Part shown: piece after piece, positions 55,332-64,000 of the stretch
Position numbering within the stretch: position 1 is the first letter of the stretch
Layout: every line of letters starts with the position of its first letter
Assembly (NCBI GenBank): GCA_964036155.1
Contig: OZ038422.1
Span: 40,633,201 to 40,697,200, forward strand
Source: Diploscapter coronatus
Taxonomy: Eukaryota > Nematoda > Chromadorea > Rhabditida > Rhabditidae
Length of the DNA stretch: 64,000 nucleotides
Direction: 5' to 3'
Notes under the pieces: generated by a model
What the model saw: the letters and a program-made list of their open reading frames with translations, nothing else
What the model was told of the DNA's origin: nothing
Database searches by the model: none
Translations under genes and position numbers: made by a program

Positions 55332-57045
55332 TTAAGCCAAGTGCTTGTTGATGATCTGGTCCAAAGCGATTTCGAGATTCTCGTTAGTGCCCTTCATCTG
55401 AGCGACGACGTCTTTTGACCATTTGAAATACTCTCTGAAATCAAAAAACTAACATCGGTTTTAGCGTCTATATTAACAGTAACGCATTTAGCGTGTCAAT
55501 TGCTCATAACATTGTTGTGAATGCATAAAATTTAACTATAGTTAAATAGCTTGGAACTTGATACTTGATTCTTCGCTTGTCCCATCCAACCGGAGCCACT
55601 CTCTCGACATCCCTGAGGTTGTAGAGTTTATCCGCTAACTTGACGAGCTTAGCCTGAATTTTTGCATATTTCGACTATTTGGAAGTCGCGAGACCACGAG
55701 ACACGAGACATGGGATGAAATATTATAGGGCTAGGGTAGGGTATGAGATGATAGGCTTTCTTTTCCCACAGTATTTCTCAATGTCTAGTGTTCCGTCGTT
55801 TCCAAGTTGCCCCTTTCTTTCGCTGATTTATTAGAAGCACGTCTAAGTCTTAGCTAACAAAGCTAGGTGTTCACCAACCTTATGCGAGTGCCCCGCAGCG
55901 TGCTCGATCTGAAGCTGTTTTCTGGTTTGCTTCGGCAGCGATTTGTCGTCAGTGCATTCTTTCACGATATCGTGAATCTGAAGAATGAATTATTCATACG
56001 TCATCTGATTTTAGAGTAATCTTTAATGCCATCATAATTTAACGTTATAAGACTCAGAATCTAAGAAGTAATCGAAATTGTTTGAATCTATAAACTATAG
56101 TAATTCTAACTTCTTCACGATTCAAAATTCTTGAAACATAATCTATATTAGTCTCGACGTCAATTCCGAATCTATAGAAGAAATTAGACGTGAGATTCCG
56201 AATCCACCGTATACCTCTTGTCCGAAGTGCTCTTTAATCTCGTCGAAAGTCGTCTTGGTGTCCTCGACCGTGTCGTGCAGCATCGCAGCGGCTATCACCG
56301 CGGAGTCAAACACTTTAGCCTCGTTCGTCAAGATGAAGGCGACTCCTGAAATTTTTTAAAATCATTCATTTTTAGGTTTATCTTGCGAGTATTTAGAAGA
56401 AAATAACGACTCATTTTAATTAACACATTAATCAACAGAAGAACTAATAAAACTTGGAAAACAAAATTATCTTCTTCAAGTTATATAAAACTTATATCTA
56501 TGGATTTGTACATGTAGGAAATTTTCGGATCTAATATTTTAAGCTTAGGCTTTCTAGAATAAATATAACTTTACCGATCGGATGATTAATATAGGGAGTC
56601 TGAGCGGGGTCCTTTCTCTTCTGAAAACGATGTCTTCTGGCTGCGAAATCGGCCGCCTTCACGACTAAGGCCATATCTAAAAATATGTAAGTTTCAAAGA
56701 AACCTAAGAATTATTAATTTTTAAGTTTCATTAATTACTCGTGGGCAAAGTTGAAATTTGATTTAAGCCTAATTAAAAAAATCTAAACGAATTCAAATCT
56801 CAAAGTTTTATCATTTCACATTGAAAGTATCCAGGTGTTTAAAAAATAGTCTGAACCCACTATGTCAATAAAATGCAGTAAGTAAATTCTGCATATTTAA
56901 AATATTAAAAATATTTAAAAATCGAACCTTCGGGCCCATGGTCCATGAACGCTTTCTTTCCAGATGCATTACTTTCCGAAGGCTTTTTCTCTTCCAAATC
57001 CGGATATACCGGATAATTCGGGGGGTTAGACGCTTTTTCTGACAT
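55332..57045 (-). CDS. MESH1 (HDDC3) HD-domain hydrolase
   Basis: Metazoan SpoT homologue; characterised MESH1 enzymes hydrolyse (p)ppGpp in vitro and act as NADPH phosphatase, using Mn2+ bound by an HD site. Exons (minus): 56930-57045, about 56575-56676, 56210-56345, about 55880-55980, about 55565-55655 and 55332-55436. Motifs: [20 protein letters not shown] followed by PYINHPI (metal His and substrate Arg region), [20 protein letters not shown] (HD..ED signature), [20 protein letters not shown], and [17 protein letters not shown]. All metal ligands of the family look present. A 40-residue hydrophilic extension ([20 protein letters not shown]) precedes the domain; an internal ATG at 56674 would give the usual short form. 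The total is about 215 residues against about 180 in vertebrates. Family B hairpins lie in an intron and right after the stop. Introns and animal-type sequence argue against recent bacterial transfer. Confidence 0.92.
55671..55812. repeat. Inverted-repeat element, family B copy 6
   Basis: It lies in a MESH1 intron, 340 bp from copy 5 and in the same orientation. GAAGTCGCGAGACCACGAGA at the left; the right arm is degraded to GTCTAGTGTTCCGTCGTTTC. The loop has AGGGCTAGGGTAGGGTATGA. CGACTATTT precedes the left arm, as in copy 4. Confidence 0.86.
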
Positions 57046-58168
57046 TTCTGGAATTTAAACATTTTTCGAAAGAAATATTTAAATTTGAACAATAATTGGA
57101 GCGGTTGATATGAAAAAAACGATTCGAATAACAATTTTCGATCTTTAGAAAGTTAAATTTGAGAATTTTCCTGATAGTTTTGATTTTTAAGATTTAGAAA
57201 AGAATATGGAAAATTAACTTTAAAAATATAAGATTAAAAATGAAATTATTAAGTGGCTGATATGAAAAATAAGTATCTGAATAACAACTTTTATATCCTC
57301 AGAAAGTTCAACCGTCGCCAGATAAGAAAATGTCGCCTAGATCGATATTCAGCTAAAGAATGAGAATAGTGAACTAGAAAGCGAAAGTTTCTATGACGTA
57401 TCCAGCGCGATCTTGCATGACTGTGCTATTAACATAGAACTAGAAATTCCTTTCTCTTTAGAGATGAGATCATTTTCTTTCTAAATAAAATGACGCCAAG
57501 ATGTTTCGTAACAAGGAAAAAGGAATTACATTTTTGAAACCTGATCAGCAACAAATCATAACATTTATTTTCAAATGATTCTATTTTTTATTTATACTCT
57601 CTTTCTTTTTTCTCTCTTCATATTTCTCATTCTTTTATTATTATTTCTCTTTTTCCTCCCTTTCTTCCTCCTGTTCTCTTGTTTTCTCTATTATCTCTGT
57701 TCTCTCTACATTTTACATTCTCTCTCGATGTTTGGTGGGTCGTTATCGACCCGTGCAGCGTCGTTGCACTCGCAGACGCTTGCGCGAATTTGATTTTCTG
57801 AATTCTTGAAAAAGTCCTTGTAAAATTAGAATTTTCGCCAAAAATGGGTGGGATCTAAATCCAAACTTTATTTGATCAATTTTCCATTGATAAAAATTGC
57901 CAGTTTCACAAAAAAACGCTTTTGTTTATCGATTTATCTACTTATTATTTCGTTTTACATTATTTTCGTACAATTTTAAGGAAAAAGATGAATATTTCTA
58001 AAAGAAAAAAGTAGCCTTGATTCTTCGCTTTTTCCATTCCTTTTGAACTTTCTCGAAAAAATTCGATATTTCTAAAAGAGACTTATTTTTTCTATTGTCG
58101 CGTTTTTGTTCATTTATTGATTTCTTTTGAATTGCTGTAGTTTACAGTAAGATTACAGTAACCCGAAA
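57046..58168. other. Divergent promoter region of MESH1 and the FLYWCH-like gene
   Basis: The two genes are transcribed away from each other. A pyrimidine-rich tract (TTCTCTCTT and TTATTATTTCTC repeats) lies at 57595-57725. ATTACAG immediately before ATG 58169 would serve as a trans-splice or intron acceptor. No gene is seen. Confidence 0.5.
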
Positions 58169-61100
58169 ATGGCAAGCTCGAGTCGGCACGTGGTGACAAT
58201 GGAGAACGGGCAGAAAGTGATCGTCGAGCGAGAGGGGTCTGGGAATCTGGAAGAGATTCTCGAGGACGTCGTCTATGAGGAAACGGTTGGAGAGATGGGG
58301 GATGTAAGAATTTTTAAAAAGATTTATCCTTGAAATAGTGAATTATGCAAAGTTTCAAGAATTTTTATTTGCAACCTTGTGAAACTTATGCAAAATGTAG
58401 TTTTTATTTGATCAGCAACGACTATCGAAGTATCGGACATTTCAATGATTTTGATTTGAGATTTTTTAAACTTATAAAAATGATATTCTTCCAGGAGCTC
58501 CCCGATGATTATATTGACGTGGACATCAATCGTGGTGGCGCGAGGATTGTGAACGGAAGAGAAGGGATGATTCAAGGTAAAATAGTTTTAAAAATACAAT
58601 TTTTAAATAATACATTTTCAGACAACATCTTCACGACCTACTTGCCTTTTCGCGATGGCATGCCCTGTCTGACTCTGAATTTGCCAGATTTGGTAAGAAA
58701 ATAGTTTTTATAATTAAAATATTTTTAAAAGTTCAGATGAGCCGCGCAATCGTGTTCGAAAACGGTGTAAAAATCTGGATCTGCTTTTCGAAGAAATGCC
58801 AGAAACAGCTCGCGCTTGAAGGCCATCTCTACAATCTCAATGGAGTGGTGGGCGATTTGGTTTAATTTTTAGACGAAAATAAAAATTATAGTAATCTTTT
58901 ATAAAATAAAAAAGTTCAAATAAAATTTAACAAGACAAAATAATTGCAGTTCAACGAGCACGGCTGGACGCAGTGGTCTTGTGCCACTCCGAACTGCCCG
59001 GGAAGCATCTCGACTGGACCGGGCTTTTCCGAGCTGAGAGTCAGAACCGGACACGAGTGCCACTGTATTCCCGATGATCTGCAGGTTTTTATTTTTATTT
59101 TTAGAAAGTTTGCTCACTTTTGAGATGAAATATATTGTAGAAAAGCAAAGTGGGTGAACTTTCCAGGGGGGCTTATGTTTTTTCTTTTAATTTAAATGTT
59201 TGCTCTATTTCAGGTCCGACTCAGAATCAACGTCTACGATCTCCGTCTGATGGCCGAATTCACTGACCTGGGACTTCACGATTTGTATGAAGCTTTCGTG
59301 GCGAAGCTTCAAGGCGAGCAGCCGGATTGCGCTGAAATTTTCCCGCTTTTTACGGTTCTTTTGGAGTCCCTGGAATATCACAGAATCAATAAAGTATGCA
59401 TTTTTTTTTTGTAAAATAACATTGAAAAGATATAATTTTACCTTTGTGAAGATAAAGAATTTTATATTGATGGCATAAGTGCCAAGGACATCACATATAT
59501 TCTGAAGAAACGATGTATTTTAATATTATCAACACATAGTAGATTTCAAATAAATGTGTAAAAATTAGAAAAAAAATGATAATTCGAAAAAAATTCAGAC
59601 CTACCGCAAGCGTTTCGAGGCCGAGAATCTGCGGGAGAAGCAGCGCATCACTCAGGTGCCCCTCGAAGAGTTCGTCGAGTTGCAAAACAACCCGAATCAC
59701 TACGTCGGATTCAGAAGAACTAGGCCGTTTCCTGTGGTTGGTTAAACTTTTTTTTTTATTTAAATTTAGTTCTGGTCAAACGAAGTGATAGATCATGTAT
59801 TGAAAAAATAGCGAGAGAGACAGAGAAAATTGTGTACCACTCTTTTCATTGTCCTCACTGATTCTCGTTTTCTAGCACTCTGCCTCCCTCTTTGCGGTAT
59901 AGTCGTGACGCGTATTTCTCGCAATGCGGTTTTTTTAACACGAATTATCACTTCATTTGACCGATACAATATAACGCTGTAAATTAAAACCCACACTCGC
60001 ATGGGTCGGGTCTTATTTTTGAGAGTACGGGTCCAAAATTTTAGAAAAGGTGCGGGTGTAAAAATTTCAAGTGAAACTTATCAAATGAAGCTCAGCCTAT
60101 ATCAAAATTGGAATTTTTAATTTTTATTTGAAGGAATTTTTCAACTTACCTATTTGTATAATTTCAGTCGATCTGCATGGAATGTCAGGCGGACTTCAGA
60201 AGCGCAGACATCCCTTCTCAAGACCAGCTCGTGGAGCACGTCGGTACAGTCCACAACAGACCCTTGGTCATCGAAAGATACAAGTTCAACGACATTCTGC
60301 TTTTTGAGGTTTGGCTTTTCATCTTTCAAGCCCAGGGAGCACTTTCGTTAAACGAAGATAAACTATAGGGGGTAGGTTGCAAGAGCTTTTAACGATCGTC
60401 CTCTCAAAGTCTGGTCTTTTAGAAAAAAGTAAACTCTTCTTCCAATATCTTATCCAGGACCCTGCATCTTATTTGACTTTCTTCTTTTCTTATAGCGAAA
60501 TTTGAAACGTATTTTAGAAAGTTATGTGTTTTAAGGCCCGAAATATGAACAGCATCTAATTTTGCAGAAACAGCTTTATTCTGAAAAAATTTAAACGCAC
60601 CTTGGAGGATTGAAAAGAAGTGAAATTTTAGAAATTGATTTATCTGTTATGCTAGCAAGACAGCGATCAATTGTTGAAAATTTAGCTAGATTTTATTTCT
60701 TGAAACCTATCTTTTTTGTTTTCAGCAATGGTTGCGGGACTTCGGCATTCACAGCAAACAGAAGATGAAGCGAATGGGCCTCTGCGACGAGCACATGTAC
60801 TATCTGTGCACGCACGACGACAGGCTCCAGAAATCCACGCACACCAGGATTGCTAATGTGAGATTTAAAATATCCACTTACTATATGGCGGAGTGTCTTT
60901 TCCACACTATTTCTTTCAAATTTAATCCTCTTGTTTATCTCTAGCTATAGAATTCCGCCACTTAGTAATTATCTTTAGAATACTAGGAGGGACATTAATT
61001 TTTTTTTCTTCAGAAAATATTCCTTACAAAATTTTGATCAGAAAATTCGAAGATAACTTTTTCTTGTTTTATAATTTGATTTTTGAGATTAGAAAAAAAC

Positions 61101-63777
61101 AACACTTGAAGAAAAATGATCAATTAAAATAATTTAGGGGATGATCCACTGCACGGCATTCATTCGAATTCACGATTGGCGGATTGTTTCTAGAAGGGAG
61201 GTTTCCGAAGTCACTGTCGACTATTGCTTAGACCATTGCTTTCATGAAGGTTAGAAAATTAAAATAACGAGAAAAACAATAAAATTTTTAATAAAAACAT
61301 ACTTTCAGACCCAAATCCCAGAGGCAATCACACCAACCTGATCGATTATTTTTCGCCGGAAGTGTTCGTGAGGGACGTCGAAGAAAGAAAAGCCCGCACT
61401 CAAAGACTCCTCACGGAACATTCGAATCGTCAGGGCGTGCTCAGGAGATTTACTGGTATGAAAAATAACAAAAGATCAATTAAATTAAGATAAAGTTTGA
61501 AATTAAAAATATAATTTTGAAATTTTCCAGGAGATGGCCTCTCCACCCTAATGCAGGCGACTCGCCCCATGAAGGGTGGCGGATCGGGAGTTCGAGCGCT
61601 CGCTCCACCAATGGCCGCCCAGGTATAGTATTCTAACTCGTTCAACTTCATGACTGAACGTTCATAGTTCTATCTGAAACCAGACTTCTCGAAATTCGGC
61701 TAACAGAAAAATAGTGCATCGTTTCGAGAGACGGAAAAGAAGACATGCTCTTTTCTCTCAATACGACACAATTTGTTCTACGGGTTGATTTTTGCGGGCG
61801 GTCGAATTTTGAGAAGCCTATCTGAAATAATGTTTGTAAAGAATAAAAAGTGAAAAACAAAAATGCGTTTACAGTTGGCCGGCGCAGCTGGAAGTTTCGG
61901 GGATATAGAACTGGCCGAAGACTCCTGGCAGTCGGCCCAGCTTCATCCGCCGCACATCCCGCGAAAAGACCCGGTCGCATCGAGGAAATCGCTGTTCCCT
62001 GACGCCGAAACGTTTAATACAGTTGTCCAGCTCGAACAGCATATGGATGTATAACATTTGTATTTTTCGACAAAAAGCATACGAAAATATTGAAATTACT
62101 TTCATCAGGACTGTAAACGTTTAGACACACGCGGGGGTAAATGCGCATGATGAGATAGTCTTTTCGGGAGAGCATACTCGTTTCTCTTGAAAAGAAACAC
62201 TATTTCATTATGCATGTATACTCGCGCGTGTCTAAATATTTATGTCCTGATTTTTTATAAAAATTTGGAATAAAGAAAAGTTTAAAAATATAAAAATCTA
62301 AAAACAAACGACAAATTTAGATGCTAAAAGAACGCATGCAACTGGCGCGAAACGCGGAGACGGCCCACACGTATTTGCTGCGAATCGCAGCGATTTTGGA
62401 AGACGCTTTGGCCGATCCGAACTGTGCCCCGGGGGCCAACAAGAATCCCCATCCGCAAGTTCAAAGTAGGATTTAAAAAAATATATATACATTCTTTTCA
62501 ACTGATAAAGTAGAAGATTACTAATAGGAAATCGGTATTTTATTTGAGTTTCTTTGAAACCTTAAGATTTTATTTTGTTTACTTGGAAGGGTTGTGTTTC
62601 AAAGTTGAACAGTATTTCTGCTGCTGATTTGGATCAATCTAAAAATATTATTTTAGAGCCCCAATCCTCTCGTTCTCGTAAGCGTGCTTCGGCTGGAGGG
62701 GAAGAAGGTATTTCTTGTATTTTAATTAAAAAGATGAAAAATAGATTTAAAATAAATTAATTTTAAAGTTTCAGAGGACTTAGAAATGCCCCTGCTCGAC
62801 TCTTCAGTTAAGTTGGAGTTCCAGGCCCAAACGATTCCCGGTCCGACTCAGGGCGAGATGTGTGCGCTCAAGGAAATCGTCGAGGGACCGACTAAAAAGA
62901 GCCAGACCTCCGCCAGACAAGCAGCAAAACAGGCTCAGGCTAGTGCGGGTGAGAAAATTTAATTTTTTCGACTTTTTTATTACAAAAGAAAACTAGTAAT
63001 ATTAAAGTATTTTTTGAAAACGAAGCAATTTGAATAGTGTTTTTGCCAGAAAACGTAAAAACTTATGATTAAAAACAATTTGGAAAATCTTTTATATGCA
63101 TTTTTTGAAGCCAATTTTTAAACTTTGTTTGAGAAACGTATAATTAATTGTCCTGCAGACATTTCGATATACCTATCGAAAATCAAGCTTCATGAAAAAT
63201 TCATTCTTTTCGGAAACGTATATTTTTTATTTTGAAGAAACGAGGTATGCCTTGGGTTTGCAGAATCGACCTCCGAAGCTCCGCCCAGTTCCTCGAAACG
63301 AGCGGTGAGTGGCAAGTCGACTGAAGACGAGGGGGAGGAGCCTGCCGCGAAGAAACAAGTCACCGAGACGCCCAGACGAGGCAGGTCGAAGAAAGCCAGC
63401 GAGTCCGAGGCCAATTTGGATATGAGCAATAGGTAGGGTAAAATAAGAAATAAACATGGGATTGTTTGGAATAAATGAAAAATTGTTTACAAGATAAAAC
63501 TAGCTTTCTGTCGGATTGTTGGAATATACAAGAGAAAAATATGAAACGTAGATTTTTTTTTGCAAATTTTTAAAATAAAATTTAGTTTAATTGCACTTTT
63601 ATACACAACTAGCAGTTGTATTAATGAAGAAAGTAAAGTAGAATTTTGAAGCATATTCAAAAATGAAAGAAGAATTTTTTTTTTTTAATTTCTAGAGCCG
63701 ACTCGCCGACCGGAAGCCAGACGAGTGTCACGCGCAGCGGCCGCGTTCGCAAACCCCCGCCCAAGTACTATGAATGA
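58169..63777 (+). CDS. Large nuclear-type protein with FLYWCH-like zinc finger and basic C-terminus
   Basis: Probably a DNA- or chromatin-binding protein. ATG 58169 (MASSSRHVVTMENGQKVIVE) follows an ATTACAG acceptor. About 15 exons to TGA 63777 give about 800 residues. An acidic N-terminus leads to ENGVKIWICFSKKCQKQLA and then a FLYWCH-type pattern, W-x-C-x4-C-x-G...H-x-C-H (WTQWSCATPNCPGSISTGPG, then RTGHECHC) at 58950-59090. A helical region follows (INVYDLRLMAEFTDLGLHDL; YRKRFEAENLREKQRITQVP). A C2H2-like MECQADF...LVEHVGTVH lies near 60178-60265 and Cys/His pairs near 60780 (MGLCDEHMYYLCTHDD). The C-terminal third is low-complexity, with basic motifs SRSRKRAS, TPRRGRSKKAS and GRVRKPPPKYY resembling nuclear-localisation and AT-hook segments. 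Introns hold family C, E, F and I elements. The exact orthologue is not recognised. Confidence 0.8.
59770..59966. repeat. Inverted-repeat element, family F copy 2
   Basis: It lies in an intron of the FLYWCH-like gene. It starts GTTCTGGTCAAACGAAGTGA and ends ATCACTTCATTTGACCGATA. The interior TTGAAAAAATAGCGAGAGAG and TCTGCCTCCCTCTTTGCGGT match copy 1 almost exactly, with a small deletion near the right arm. Confidence 0.88.
60336..60413. repeat. Truncated inverted-repeat element, family C copy 3
   Basis: It lies in an intron of the FLYWCH-like gene, directly after an exon end. GCCCAGGGAGCACTTTCGTT and ACTATAGGGGGTAGGTTGCA match the left half of copies 1 and 2, and ACGATCGTCC the right end; the middle 80 bp are missing. 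Confidence 0.72.
61678..61830. repeat. Inverted-repeat element, family I copy 2
   Basis: It lies in an intron of the FLYWCH-like gene. AGAAAAATAGTGCATCGTTT and GAGAGACGGAAAAGAAGACA match copy 1 at 17823. The outer arms are more diverged; ATCTGAAA occurs near the left end and ATCTGAAAT near the right. Confidence 0.7.
62106..62249. repeat. Inverted-repeat element, family E copy 2
   Basis: It lies in an intron of the FLYWCH-like gene. CAGGACTGTAAACGTTTAGA pairs with GTCTAAATATTTATGTCCTG; the inner pair is ATGCGCATGATGAGATAGTC and CACTATTTCATTATGCATG. It matches copy 1 at both ends. Confidence 0.88.
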
Positions 63778-64000
63778 GGTAGACTAGACCAACAACAACA
63801 ACCATGCAATAGTTGGAATAAGCCCCTCTTCATTCTCTTTCAGTAGTTCTTACAGTAAACCTTTTAAAGTAAGGCAGACTAGATAGTCCTTCTCTACAAT
63901 TTCGTTAAGCTGCACTTATTCTTCTAATTTTTAGCCCCGTTCCCTTCTTTTTTCAATAGTTCTTGCAATAAACCTTTTATAAAGTAAGACTAAGCAACTA
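63778..64000 (+). repeat. Downstream region with a two-copy tandem repeat
   Basis: TTCAGTAGTTCTTACAGTAA near 63838 and TTCAATAGTTCTTGCAATAA near 63953 head two similar 48-bp units, each followed by CCTTTTA and AAAGTAAG. The spacing is about 115 bp. They form the 3' flank of the FLYWCH-like gene and run to the window edge. Confidence 0.65.

Noticed and set aside
55332..57045. MESH1 as a recent gene transfer from bacteria (RelA/SpoT-like)
   Set aside because: Animals have this gene normally; introns and sequence fit the metazoan family.
57575..57793. A Phe/Leu-rich frame that looks like a membrane protein
   Set aside because: It is a translation of the CT-rich tract in the divergent promoter.

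Overview
The window looks like nuclear DNA of a nematode, probably a free-living rhabditid-type worm. The DNA is AT-rich. Introns are very short (the smallest I could fit are 41-45 bp), end in TTTTAG or TTTTCAG and interrupt every real gene except one. The gene families also fit: a degenerin/ENaC channel, a NOAH-type PAN/ZP cuticle protein, a subgroup V astacin (astacin-EGF-CUB-TSP1), and a carboxypeptidase with a C-terminal ShKT domain. I cannot name the species. All gene models were spliced by eye from reading frame and homology, so exon edges may be off by a few bases.

Layout: 10-3569 (+) DEG/ENaC channel, 5' end outside the window; 4262-5769 (+) kelch-repeat protein; 6806-8943 (+) secreted lipocalin-like protein; 10774-12444 (+) TNFAIP8/TIPE protein; 13222-14468 dead mariner transposon; 14716-15300 (-) unrecognised four-helix membrane protein; 16349-17799 (-) MARVEL-domain protein; 20677-23605 (-) FLVCR/SLC49-like MFS transporter; a 6.2-kb gene-poor gap; 29829-35696 (+) M14 carboxypeptidase with Ser/Thr-rich linker and ShKT domain; 36969-44154 (-) NOAH-like PAN/ZP protein; a 5.8-kb gene-poor gap; 49931-50131 (+) 66-residue single-helix protein; 50727-54737 (-) astacin protease; 55332-57045 (-) MESH1 HD-domain hydrolase; 58169-63777 (+) large FLYWCH-like zinc-finger protein.

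The carboxypeptidase, NOAH-like protein and astacin lie side by side and all belong to families that act in the apical or cuticular extracellular matrix. I see no operon: spacings are large and strands alternate.

The second major component is a dense set of 100-240 bp inverted-repeat (MITE-like) elements, at least eleven families and about 30 copies, in introns, UTRs and intergenic DNA and never in an exon. Most families have unrelated terminal repeats but share an internal hairpin built around GAAATAGYRYG plus a purine-rich arm and its complement. This shared core is the most unusual thing I see. Two of the hairpins lie inside predicted 3' UTRs (TIPE and MESH1), and one family carries telomere-like, G-quadruplex-prone GGGTTAGGGTAGGG in its loop.
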